64,000 bases of DNA from assembly GCA_022819945.1 (NCBI GenBank), contig JAJEGI010000015.1, forward strand, positions 120,865 to 184,864, read 5' to 3'. Below are positions 9,900-18,493 of this stretch, one piece after another. This DNA comes from Candidatus Poribacteria bacterium (GTDB lineage Bacteria; Poribacteria; WGA-4E; WGA-3G). The position numbers and the translations under genes were made by a program. The notes under the pieces are model-generated. The model did no database searches. It worked only from the letters and a program-made list of their open reading frames with translations, and was not told the origin of the DNA. Position 1 is the stretch's first letter, and the number at the start of each line of letters is the position of its first letter.

Positions 9900-10994
9900 A
9901 TGAGAATAGGTATTGTAGGTAGACCACAGGTCGGCAAAACGACAGTGTTTAACACCTTGGCTCAATCGAATGCAGAAATCGGCGGCTACACGAGTCGCGG
10001 ACAAATAAATCTAAGCACTGCCAATGTTCCTGACGCACGTCTCGAACGGTTAGCCGAGATTTTTGAATCGAAAAACATGACACCTGCAACAATTGATTAT
10101 GTAGATGTCGCTGGCGTAACCAAATCCGACGTGGAGCAAGCGGAATTGGATTCTGGGATGCTCGCGGAACTTCGGACCGTTGATGCGCTTGCGCATGTCG
10201 TCAGGCTGTTTGAAAATGATGCGGTGCCACACGTTGACGGCAGCGTTGACGGCGAACGCGATATAGAGAACGTTGCGTTAGAGTTCGCACTGGCAGACCT
10301 GCAAATTGTTGAAGGTAGGCTCGACCGACTCCGAAAGCAGTATCAAAACCAGAAACTACCAGAGCAGCAAAGCGAAATCCGGATTTTAGAACTGTGCCAA
10401 CAGACATTAGAGAGTGGAGAACCGCTCCGTGTTTTAAACTTATCTGCTAATGAAGAGAAACTGATACGCGGTTACGGATTTCTGACGCTGAAACCGTTGC
10501 TGTTGGTCTGCAATATTGATGAAACGCAGCTTGACGAGGCTGACGCAATTCTTGAACGCTTCAGTAAATATGAGTCGGAACCGCAAACCGCAGTTATTGT
10601 ACTCGCTGCACAATTAGAGTTGGAACTCTCGCAGCTGGATGATGACGATACCGAAATCTTTATGGAAGAGATGGGGTTGAGTGAATCTGCATTAGATCGG
10701 TTTGTCCAGACTTCATATCGGTTATTAGGACTCCTCACATTCTTCACAATGAATTCGACAGATACACGTGCGTGGACGCTGCGTGCTGGACAGACTGCCG
10801 TTGAAGCAGCCGGACGTATCCATACAGACTTTGCGGATGCTTTTATCCGTTCGGAAACAATTAACTGGGAAGACTTAGTCGCGTGCGGGAGTTATCAAGA
10901 AGCCCGAAGCAGAGGCTTGCTGAGAGCAGAGGGCAAAACCTATCAGGTTCAAGAGGGTGATGTCTTACTGATTCTGGCGAACCCGACCCGGTAG
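9900..10994 (+). CDS. ychF: Obg-family GTPase, YchF-like
   Basis: MRIGIVGRPQVGKTTVFNTLAQ (Walker A); C-terminal TGS-like WTLRAGQTAVEAAGRIHTDFADAFIRSETINWEDL. Confidence 0.85.
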   Translation: MRIGIVGRPQVGKTTVFNTLAQSNAEIGGYTSRGQINLSTANVPDARLERLAEIFESKNMTPATIDYVDVAGVTKSDVEQAELDSGMLAELRTVDALAHVVRLFENDAVPHVDGSVDGERDIENVALEFALADLQIVEGRLDRLRKQYQNQKLPEQQSEIRILELCQQTLESGEPLRVLNLSANEEKLIRGYGFLTLKPLLLVCNIDETQLDEADAILERFSKYESEPQTAVIVLAAQLELELSQLDDDDTEIFMEEMGLSESALDRFVQTSYRLLGLLTFFTMNSTDTRAWTLRAGQTAVEAAGRIHTDFADAFIRSETINWEDLVACGSYQEARSRGLLRAEGKTYQVQEGDVLLILANPTR

Positions 10995-11057
10995 CGGGCA
11001 GTTATATCATATAGCGAGCGCAGCTCGCTCCTACAGCAAAGGGTTGCTGGGGCTTGT

Positions 11058-11771
11058 TTAACGAAGCAGTTCGTCTCGTAAATCTGCGATGGCTTCCATC
11101 ATCTGATTGCCCATTTCCTGATACATTTCGCGCTTGGTTTCGGATTCCGAGGCAATCAATTCGAGCGGTTCCCCGAAGGCGACGGTTAATTTTGCACGTC
11201 GGAGTCGTTTACTGTTACGCGGTAGCACCCGTTCTGCCCCGCGATGATAGACAGGAATTGTTGGTACACCTGCTCGGTGTGCGATAAAACAGGCGCCGTC
11301 CCGTGCCTTCCCTAATGTGCCGTCAACGCTGCGGGTGCCTTCTGGGAACATAAGTACAACGTTACCGGCTTTCAGCAGTGAGATCGTCTTTCGTAATGCC
11401 CCCAAATCCGGTGCGCCTCTATTCACCGGATAGGCGTTATACATTGAAATGAGTTTGCCTAAGCCGGGGATGTCAAATGCGTTGCTTCGTGCCATGAAAT
11501 GGATTTCACGGTTCGCAGCGGAACCGACGATCACAGGGTCAAGGAAACTGACGTGATTTGAAACGAGCAGTACGCCGCCTGCCTTTGGAATATGGTGAAC
11601 GCCGCGCGTCTCAAGGCGACCAAAGGTTTTACAAAAGATATTAGTGAGCCGATGTCCCCATCGGTAAAGTGGACGCGGTGTCCAGAAACCGTTATTGGTA
11701 TACCACATAATTTTACGTTGAACCGATCCCACCTTTGCAAACTGCTGCGATGATAAAGTCAACCACTTCAT
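11058..11771 (-). CDS. plsC: 1-acyl-sn-glycerol-3-phosphate acyltransferase (PlsC family)
   Basis: VSNHVSFLDPVIVG (HX4D) and VLMFPEGTRSVDGTLG motifs; likely internal start. Confidence 0.88.
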   Translation of the reverse strand: MKWLTLSSQQFAKVGSVQRKIMWYTNNGFWTPRPLYRWGHRLTNIFCKTFGRLETRGVHHIPKAGGVLLVSNHVSFLDPVIVGSAANREIHFMARSNAFDIPGLGKLISMYNAYPVNRGAPDLGALRKTISLLKAGNVVLMFPEGTRSVDGTLGKARDGACFIAHRAGVPTIPVYHRGAERVLPRNSKRLRRAKLTVAFGEPLELIASESETKREMYQEMGNQMMEAIADLRDELLR

Positions 11772-12396
11772 TAATTGTTTTGTCTGTTGTATCGACGATA
11801 ATCGCGTCTTCAGCAGTCCGAAGCGGACTGTGTGCCCGCGTTATATCCTTTTCATCACGTTCTCGAATCTCTGCTTCGACGGATTCTAATGTTGTATCTA
11901 CATCTTGCCGCCGTAGTTCTCTGAGTCTTCGTTTTGCGCGTTCTTTCACGGAGGCATCAAGGTAGAACTTAAAATCGGCATCTGGAAAAACAATCGTCGT
12001 CAAATCTCTACCTTCGGCGACGATACTCCCTTCACTGCCGATCCGTTGTTGATGCTTAACGATCTCATGGCGGATCTCTGGTATTTTTGCAACATCTGCG
12101 ACGAGTCTGTTGACGGGTGGCGTGCGGATTTCGATGGAGACATCTTCGTCATTGAGCAAAATCCTTTTGCCGTTATCTGTGAATTCAATATGACACGCCT
12201 TCACCTGATCAATAAGTTCAGGACTCTCTGCTGCGAGTCCATGGTGTATTGCCAACACGGTTACGGCTCGGTACATCGCGCCGGAATCGAGATAAAGCAA
12301 TCCGAGTTTTTCTGCGATGCGCCGTGCGACCGTGCTTTTCCCGGACCCGGCGGGCCCATCCATCGCAATCGTTACCTGAGATCCAATCTTGTTCAT
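11713..12396 (-). CDS. cmk: cytidylate kinase
   Basis: TIAMDGPAGSGKSTVARRIAEKLGLLYLDSGAMYRAVT; EGRDLTTIVFPDADFKFYLDASVKERAKRR. Confidence 0.94.
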   Translation of the reverse strand: MNKIGSQVTIAMDGPAGSGKSTVARRIAEKLGLLYLDSGAMYRAVTVLAIHHGLAAESPELIDQVKACHIEFTDNGKRILLNDEDVSIEIRTPPVNRLVADVAKIPEIRHEIVKHQQRIGSEGSIVAEGRDLTTIVFPDADFKFYLDASVKERAKRRLRELRRQDVDTTLESVEAEIRERDEKDITRAHSPLRTAEDAIIVDTTDKTINEVVDFIIAAVCKGGIGST

Positions 12397-13322
12397 AAGC
12401 CTCCCCGTTCTTTTCTGCGCTTTTTGACTGTAATTTGTGCCTCCAGGAGTAGGCGTTCAATCTCAGCGAGGTTATCATTCTGAAGCAAAGTTTTGAATTC
12501 TGTTAAGTTATCTATGATGTCATCAATGAGAGATAAAACGACATCGCTGTTCTGTGTGAAGATGTCGGTCCACAAGTCCGGTGATCCTGCTGCGATACGT
12601 GTGGCATCTCGAAAGCCGGTCGCTGTAAAATTTAGTGCCTTACCGTCTTCGGTCTCTACATTCGCAACGGTGTTGGTGAGTATACTGGCGATAAGGTGTG
12701 GAAGGTGGCTTGCGGCACCGATAAGTAGATCGTGGGTTTCGGGTGAGAGGAGATACGGTACACCGCCAACAAATTCCCAAAGACTTTCAATAAGTTTTAA
12801 GGCATCGGGATCGGTGTTTTCTGTCTGCGTTAGGATACATGTCGCATTTTCAAAAAGCGTTGCGCGCGCTGCACCGACACCTGTTTCATGGGAACCTGCC
12901 ATCGGATGTCCACCAACAAAAGGGAGGGTGTCTGTTCCGTATGCCTGTAGCTGCGCCTCAATTGCCCGAACCATCGTCGATTTTGTGCTGCCGACATCTG
13001 TCAAGACGATCCGGTTCTGGTGTGTGCCAACAGATTCAATGATGCGCGCCACGAACATCGGAACCAAGGTAACAGGTGGACAGAGTACGACGATGTCGGT
13101 TTCTCGGAGCCCCTCAGCCAAATCCGTTGTGATGACATCAACTGCATCACGCGCGAGTGCGGTTTCAAGTCTGCCGATATTTCGTCCGAGTCCGACGCGC
13201 TGTCCCTGAAACCCGTTCTTCTTCAGTGCGAGTCCCAAGGAGCCGCCGATTAATCCGACGCCCCATATTGTAATTCGGTGAATGGTCCGTAAATCTGTAA
13301 ACATACCGTCGGACATCCTCAA
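12393..13322 (-). CDS. tyrA: prephenate dehydrogenase
   Basis: ITIWGVGLIGGSLGLALKKNGF; DVGSTKSTMVRAIE; PFVGGHPMAGSHETGVGAA. Confidence 0.9.
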   Translation of the reverse strand: MRMSDGMFTDLRTIHRITIWGVGLIGGSLGLALKKNGFQGQRVGLGRNIGRLETALARDAVDVITTDLAEGLRETDIVVLCPPVTLVPMFVARIIESVGTHQNRIVLTDVGSTKSTMVRAIEAQLQAYGTDTLPFVGGHPMAGSHETGVGAARATLFENATCILTQTENTDPDALKLIESLWEFVGGVPYLLSPETHDLLIGAASHLPHLIASILTNTVANVETEDGKALNFTATGFRDATRIAAGSPDLWTDIFTQNSDVVLSLIDDIIDNLTEFKTLLQNDNLAEIERLLLEAQITVKKRRKERGGL

Positions 13323-13412
13323 ACATATCCTTTAACTGGTGGAGGTATTATTGGTATACACGATATTTTAACCAGATTTGCAAGTATTTGTCAAGAGAAA
13401 TAGTTGTTGGCT

Positions 13413-13634
13413 CAGGGGCATTTAGTTTTACAAATTTGCTTTATATGTGTATATGTTTTTTTTGTAGGAGCGAGCTGTGCTCGCGATCTTACTTCTAAAC
13501 GTTAACATGTGTATGTTTTTTTTGTAGGAGCGAGTGTTTTTGCTTGGGTATTTCTTCACGCTCGCGATCTTACTTCTAAACGTTAACATCTGTCAATCAA
13601 AACCAAAGTCAAAGCCTAAAACTAAATCGTCCTG
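13413..13634 (+). mobile_element. MITE-like element, copy B (internal duplication)
   Basis: CAGGGGCATTTAGTTTT ... AAAACTAAATCGTCCTG; perfect 10-bp flanking duplication GTTGTTGGCT at 13403-13412 and 13635-13644. Confidence 0.92.
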
Positions 13635-15939
13635 GTTGTTGGCTACAGATAGCAGAAGACAGTTGGTAGGACTCAATATTTTTGCTGGAAAAATTAACGC
13701 AGACGTGATAGAATGGAATAAAGTAAAATCTCCTTTATCTGCTTTTTTCTTCAGAACTATGAACGCCATAAAAGAGGCACATTATAATCTGGGTATCGCT
13801 TATCTGGAGGCGGGACAATACAGTAGGGCTGTTCCTGAGTTCAAGTCGGCTATACAGTTGGACCCGAACTTTATTGGTGCGCACTGTGCGCTGTGTCGCG
13901 CCTATCTCCAGCAAGATGAACTCGAAAACGCAGGCATTGCGATCACGGCAGCATTGAAACTTGATGCGAACCACCAACCGGCGTTACTCCTATGCGGCAT
14001 GATAACGGATGCCTACTATGACCGAGGCAAAGCCTATCTTGATGACAGAAATTATACGGAAGCCGTCGCAGGATTTCAGAAAGCGATCGCACTCGATGCA
14101 GATTTAGGAGCCAGTTCACAAGACACTGAGTCCGAAAAGACGCATATCCATGTCCATCTCGGTGCCGCTTACATCGGTATGAAGGCGTACGAGCAAGCGA
14201 TTGAGGCGTTAGAACACGCGCTCACACAAGATGCCGACCTCGTCGATGCACACTATCATCTCGGTTACGCTTACGTAGAGCAGGGCGAACACGACAAAGC
14301 GATCCCGCACCTTGAACGCGCTATCGCCATCGCTCCACATCTCAAGCGCGCCCACTATCACTTCGCTCGTGCCCACCGAGCATTGGGAAACTTGGAGGCA
14401 GCTACACATGCTGTCACAGAGACGTTAAGGCTCGACCCGAACTATCAACCGGCACACGAACTCGCGGATACAATAAAACAGGCGCATTATAACAGAGGGA
14501 CCATCCATCTCAACGGTGAAAGTTATAGCGAAGCCGTCACCGCTTTCCAAAATGCGATAACCCTTGATTCCGATTTTGCGACTGCACACTATAACCTCGG
14601 TTTAGCCTACTTGAAGATGGAGACGTACCCACGCGCTGTCCCGTCACTTGAGAAAGCGGTAGTCCTCGATCCAAACCACAAAGCGGCGTACCATGCGCTT
14701 GCGCTTGCCTATCTCGGACAGCAGGAACTCGGGAAAGCGAGAGATGCCGCGAGAGCAGCGTTGAAAATAGACCCGAACTATCAACCGGCACTCTCACTTC
14801 TGGAAGCCGTGGATCCGAGTTTTACTGCTCCTGAAACGCAGGTAACTGCACAACCTGATCCAGAGCCACCGGTCAATCCACAACCAGATACAAAATCGAG
14901 ACAAGAGATGCATTACGATCTCGGTATCGCGTATTTGGAATCGAAAATGCACGCCGAAGCGATCGCGGAATTCCGAAAGGCGATAGATGTGGCCCCCGAC
15001 TTCGTGGCAGCACACGTCGGTTTAGGCACGATTTATCTTGAGATGGGACAATTAGACGACGCGGAAAACGCAGCGCGGGAAGCATTACGGATTGATGCCC
15101 CTGCCGATGCTGCCCGTCAACTTTTAGACGACATCAGACAGGCACGTTCCGACCCTCCGCAACCTGAATCCGCAGAGCAAATAGTTCCATCAACGGATAC
15201 CGCTGATGTCCAACGGGATTTAGAGCGCGGACTCGCCTTTCTTAATGGTCGGCAATATCAACAAGCTGCGGCTGCGTTCAAGGGGGTGATAAAGTCGAAT
15301 CCGGATGCCATGGAAGCGCACTACGGTTTAGGTCAGGCATACCTTGAGATAGGTGCGTATGACGATGCCAAAACCGCGGCAGAGGCAGCGTTAAAACTCA
15401 AGCCGAACAGCCACAAAGTACGTGAATTGATTCAAGTCATCGCGTTTGCCAGAAACATAGAGAGAAACCGGAAAATACGGAAGAAAGTTTTGTCTTACGT
15501 TGTCGTTATAGCGATTGTTGCAGTAGCTGCCTTTTTCGTCTGGCGAATGTTGCCACCGGAACCCGGTCCGGATCCGGGACCTCCGCAACCTACACCTCCG
15601 AACCTCTTGATAGAACCCCGTTTAAGTGAACGTCAACTTTTTGCGGGGCGGACGGCATATCTCACGCTGATAATCAAAAACAGTGGTGGTCCGGCGCGCA
15701 ACGTCAAAATCAGACTTCAACCTAAGTCTGGGGACAAAGTAAACTATAAACTCCCTGCATCTATTCCGCAAGTACGTAAAAATGGCGAAGAAACAATTGA
15801 AATTCCTATTACAGCAGATGACAATATAGCAGGAACTCAAAAAATAGAGTTGCAAATTGAATTGTTGGGGGAAAATGGAATCAAACTTGCAACTACAAAA
15901 TTTCCTATTACAATTTTCGGTCCTGTGCCCATAAAATAA
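13534..15939 (+). CDS. TPR-repeat protein with C-terminal TM segment and CARDB-like extracellular domain
   Basis: Repeated AHYNLGIAYLEAGQYSRAVPEFKSAIQLDPNF units; TM VLSYVVVIAIVAVAAFFVWRM; C-terminal beta-rich LLIEPRLSERQLFAGRTAYLTLIIKNSGGPARNVKIRL. First ~33 codons lie in MITE copy B, so the start is uncertain (alternative ATG 13759). Confidence 0.85.
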   Translation: MFLLGYFFTLAILLLNVNICQSKPKSKPKTKSSWLLATDSRRQLVGLNIFAGKINADVIEWNKVKSPLSAFFFRTMNAIKEAHYNLGIAYLEAGQYSRAVPEFKSAIQLDPNFIGAHCALCRAYLQQDELENAGIAITAALKLDANHQPALLLCGMITDAYYDRGKAYLDDRNYTEAVAGFQKAIALDADLGASSQDTESEKTHIHVHLGAAYIGMKAYEQAIEALEHALTQDADLVDAHYHLGYAYVEQGEHDKAIPHLERAIAIAPHLKRAHYHFARAHRALGNLEAATHAVTETLRLDPNYQPAHELADTIKQAHYNRGTIHLNGESYSEAVTAFQNAITLDSDFATAHYNLGLAYLKMETYPRAVPSLEKAVVLDPNHKAAYHALALAYLGQQELGKARDAARAALKIDPNYQPALSLLEAVDPSFTAPETQVTAQPDPEPPVNPQPDTKSRQEMHYDLGIAYLESKMHAEAIAEFRKAIDVAPDFVAAHVGLGTIYLEMGQLDDAENAAREALRIDAPADAARQLLDDIRQARSDPPQPESAEQIVPSTDTADVQRDLERGLAFLNGRQYQQAAAAFKGVIKSNPDAMEAHYGLGQAYLEIGAYDDAKTAAEAALKLKPNSHKVRELIQVIAFARNIERNRKIRKKVLSYVVVIAIVAVAAFFVWRMLPPEPGPDPGPPQPTPPNLLIEPRLSERQLFAGRTAYLTLIIKNSGGPARNVKIRLQPKSGDKVNYKLPASIPQVRKNGEETIEIPITADDNIAGTQKIELQIELLGENGIKLATTKFPITIFGPVPIK

Positions 15940-15949
15940 GGAGATAGTA

Positions 15950-17791
15950 ATGAATGAAAGGATTTGGGGAATCATCGGCGGAGTTGCTCTGTTACTTGCG
16001 CTTTTATCACCACTCGTATTAGGAAATTCTAAAAAAGTGGAGAGGTTTTTTGAAGAGGCTGAGGCGTTGTATGAGCGTTCCAACTATGAGAATGCTATTG
16101 AAAAATATAAGGACGCGCTAAAAGAATCGAACAAACTCGGAGCAAAAACGGAGCATATTGACAAAGATTTCACCACCCTCGTCAATCTTAAAATTGTGCA
16201 ATGCTACTACTACCTCGCCGAAGAGACGCAGGACGTTAATTATTATCGAGATGCCCTTGGACATATCGAAAAGGTTTCGTCAAAAGCCTATGTTACTGGA
16301 CATGTAGAAGAATTAACCTATCTATGGGCAAATATTCTCTACAAAACCGAAAAGTTTGATTTAGCAGAATCCAAATTTGATCAACTTATAAACGATTTTC
16401 CAAACAGCCGTTGGATCCCAAAAGCACTCTTTATTACTGGAGAGATAAACTATCAGCAAGAAAGTAGAGAAGAATCTTTGAGTGCTTTTCAAAGACTTAT
16501 AGACGAATTTCCACATTCTGAATTTACAGCCAAAGCAGAGCAATATATTAACGAACTGTTGTCTTCAAATGGTCCCGAACCACCCGAACCGGAACCAGTA
16601 TCTCAAGACGTGGGCATGTACAACAATGCCATCAACTTAAAACAGCAAGGTAAGGTCCACGATGCCTACGAACTCTATACGAATCTTATTGCCCGATTTC
16701 CAGAGGGCGAACATGTCACTGATGCCTATGTAGGGAAAGCAGACATCCATCTTGAAGCAGAGAATTATGTGAAAGCACGCGAGAACTACGAGGAAGCTAT
16801 ATACAGTACAGATGATGAGGAGCGACGAGTAGAAATTTATGAGGCATATCATCGCACCTATCTTACCCCTGATCCTATATCTCCAACTCCATCACCTGAA
16901 CCTAATGACGAACTCTTTACAAAAGGTATGCTGCTTCGGATGGAAAAACGATTTTCGGAAGCTGCCGAGACATTTGAAGAACTCACCAATAACAGTCTCT
17001 CCACTGAAGATATATCGTCCGGACTCTACTGGTCAGGACGTTGTTACCATGACGCATCACGATTCAAAAAATCAGTTGATGCCTACGAAAAACTTATTGC
17101 AGACTATGACGACAGTTCATATACCATCAAAGCATACTATTATTTAGCTCTTGCATACAGGGATTGGGCAAAAGCACTTCCAGATCAGTCCAAATATGAG
17201 TCGGTAATTGATACGGTTAAGGAAGCCAAAGAGAGATACAAAGACAAAAATGATTCCTCTGTTGAGGGATGGTTGGATCGTATGGGGGATCTCGAAGAAG
17301 AAGCACGTAACCCAACAGAAAAAAGAGAGTATACGGACAAAAACGGAGAGGATTCCAGTCCTCACATAGAACCGGAAAATAAGAACGGTCAATCGACTCA
17401 AGAAACAAACAAACACCCAGACCCCACAAAGCGGGAAAAACCTGATAAGGATAAATACTATGGTCGCGGATTAACATTTTTTGATGAATCACAGTATTCA
17501 GAAGCAATTGAAGCATTCAAAAACGCCATCAATATTGACTCAGAATTTAAAGAAGCACATTTTTACCTTGGAGTGATTTATATTAAACAGAAAAGACACG
17601 CTGAGGCCATAGAAGCATTTGAAGAGGCGATACGTATTGATTCTGAGTTTAAGGAGGCATACTACAACCTCAGTCTTGTGCACTTGGAACGCAATGACCG
17701 TGAAAAAGCAAGGGAGGCAGCCAAGAGTGCTTTAAGAATTGATCCATATTATGAACCGGCGCGCCTGCTTATAGAATTCGTAACTGATTAA
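15950..17791 (+). CDS. TPR-repeat protein
   Basis: N-terminal TM; FEEAEALYERSNYENAIEKYKDALKES and C-terminal YYGRGLTFFDESQYSEAIEAFKNAINIDSEFKEAHFYLGVIYIKQKRHAEAIEAFEEAIRID. Confidence 0.88.
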   Translation: MNERIWGIIGGVALLLALLSPLVLGNSKKVERFFEEAEALYERSNYENAIEKYKDALKESNKLGAKTEHIDKDFTTLVNLKIVQCYYYLAEETQDVNYYRDALGHIEKVSSKAYVTGHVEELTYLWANILYKTEKFDLAESKFDQLINDFPNSRWIPKALFITGEINYQQESREESLSAFQRLIDEFPHSEFTAKAEQYINELLSSNGPEPPEPEPVSQDVGMYNNAINLKQQGKVHDAYELYTNLIARFPEGEHVTDAYVGKADIHLEAENYVKARENYEEAIYSTDDEERRVEIYEAYHRTYLTPDPISPTPSPEPNDELFTKGMLLRMEKRFSEAAETFEELTNNSLSTEDISSGLYWSGRCYHDASRFKKSVDAYEKLIADYDDSSYTIKAYYYLALAYRDWAKALPDQSKYESVIDTVKEAKERYKDKNDSSVEGWLDRMGDLEEEARNPTEKREYTDKNGEDSSPHIEPENKNGQSTQETNKHPDPTKREKPDKDKYYGRGLTFFDESQYSEAIEAFKNAINIDSEFKEAHFYLGVIYIKQKRHAEAIEAFEEAIRIDSEFKEAYYNLSLVHLERNDREKAREAAKSALRIDPYYEPARLLIEFVTD

Positions 17792-17898
17792 CTACGACTA
17801 TACTAAACTTTAGACAATTTTCAGCGGGGCGGGCAACCTGAAAAGAAACCCGCAGAAGCACCCAAGCAAATACCCTCAGGAACCCGCTACGGAAGATA

Positions 17899-17969
17899 CA
17901 TAGCACTCCTACGGAGTGCGGGAGTTTGGATAGACCGTTTTCTATAGACATAGCACTCCTACGGAGTGT
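17899..17969. repeat. two direct copies of palindromic unit CATAGCACTCCTACGGAGTG
   Basis: CACTCCTACGGAGTG palindrome near 17903-17918 and 17952-17967. Confidence 0.7.
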
Positions 17970-18135
17970 GGAATTTTTACGAGGTGCTTGCGTGCATGAA
18001 ACTCTCGTAAAAATATCCACGCCTTTGAAACTCAATGCTTACGAAATAGAGATTGTTCAAACTTCAGTACGGCTATAAATTGACCTTGAAAACTGCTTCC
18101 GAGTTACATAGACAAAACTTTCCATAACCTACACT

Positions 18136-18283
18136 CAGGACGATTTAGTTTTCGGTTTTGGCTTTGGTTTTCGTTTAAGGGTGTTAACGTTTTTTTTTTC
18201 GCAAAATCGCGAGCGCAGCTCGCTCCTACGGAGGAAGACATATCCATGTCTACAAAGTGAATATGTAAAACTAAATACCCCTG
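18136..18283 (-). mobile_element. MITE-like element, copy C
   Basis: CAGGACGATTTAGTTTT ... AAAACTAAATACCCCTG; flanks AACCTACACT / AACCTACGCT (9/10). Confidence 0.85.
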
Positions 18284-18302
18284 AACCTACGCTCTTAAAA
18301 AT

Positions 18303-18331
18303 TTGACCCGAGCTTAATTGTGTGCTAAAAT
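18303..18331 (+). promoter_or_regulatory. sigma70-like promoter TTGACC-N17-TAAAAT
   Basis: TTGACC 18303-18308, TAAAAT 18326-18331; upstream of WD40 gene 18494 with ~160-nt leader. Confidence 0.55.
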
Positions 18332-18393
18332 CGGAGAATATAATTCCCTATTTCGCAAATTACCACTTTATAGTAGATCTCGTAATTATTTGT

Positions 18394-18443
18394 ACACTCG
18401 TGGGCGTAGGGACTGGGCAACCCAGTTTCCCCTACGAGGGTGT
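18394..18443. repeat. long imperfect hairpin in the predicted 5' UTR of the first WD40 gene
   Basis: CGTAGGG-ACTGGG-CAA-CCCAGT-TTC-CCCTACG core plus outer ACACTC/GGGTGT pairing. Confidence 0.7.
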
Positions 18444-18493
18444 GAAGTGTAAACATATTTTCCGATTTTACTATAAACAAGGAGCTGGATTGC

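Noticed and set aside
11010-11036. GCGAGCGCAGCTCGCTCCTACA hairpin after the YchF-like gene as a sixth MITE copy
   Set aside because: Only the hairpin core is present; no TTTAGTTTT termini or flanking duplication. Could act as a terminator, but no T-tract.
12493-13209. 238-aa plus-strand ORF
   Set aside because: Antisense to tyrA, low-complexity Ser-rich translation.
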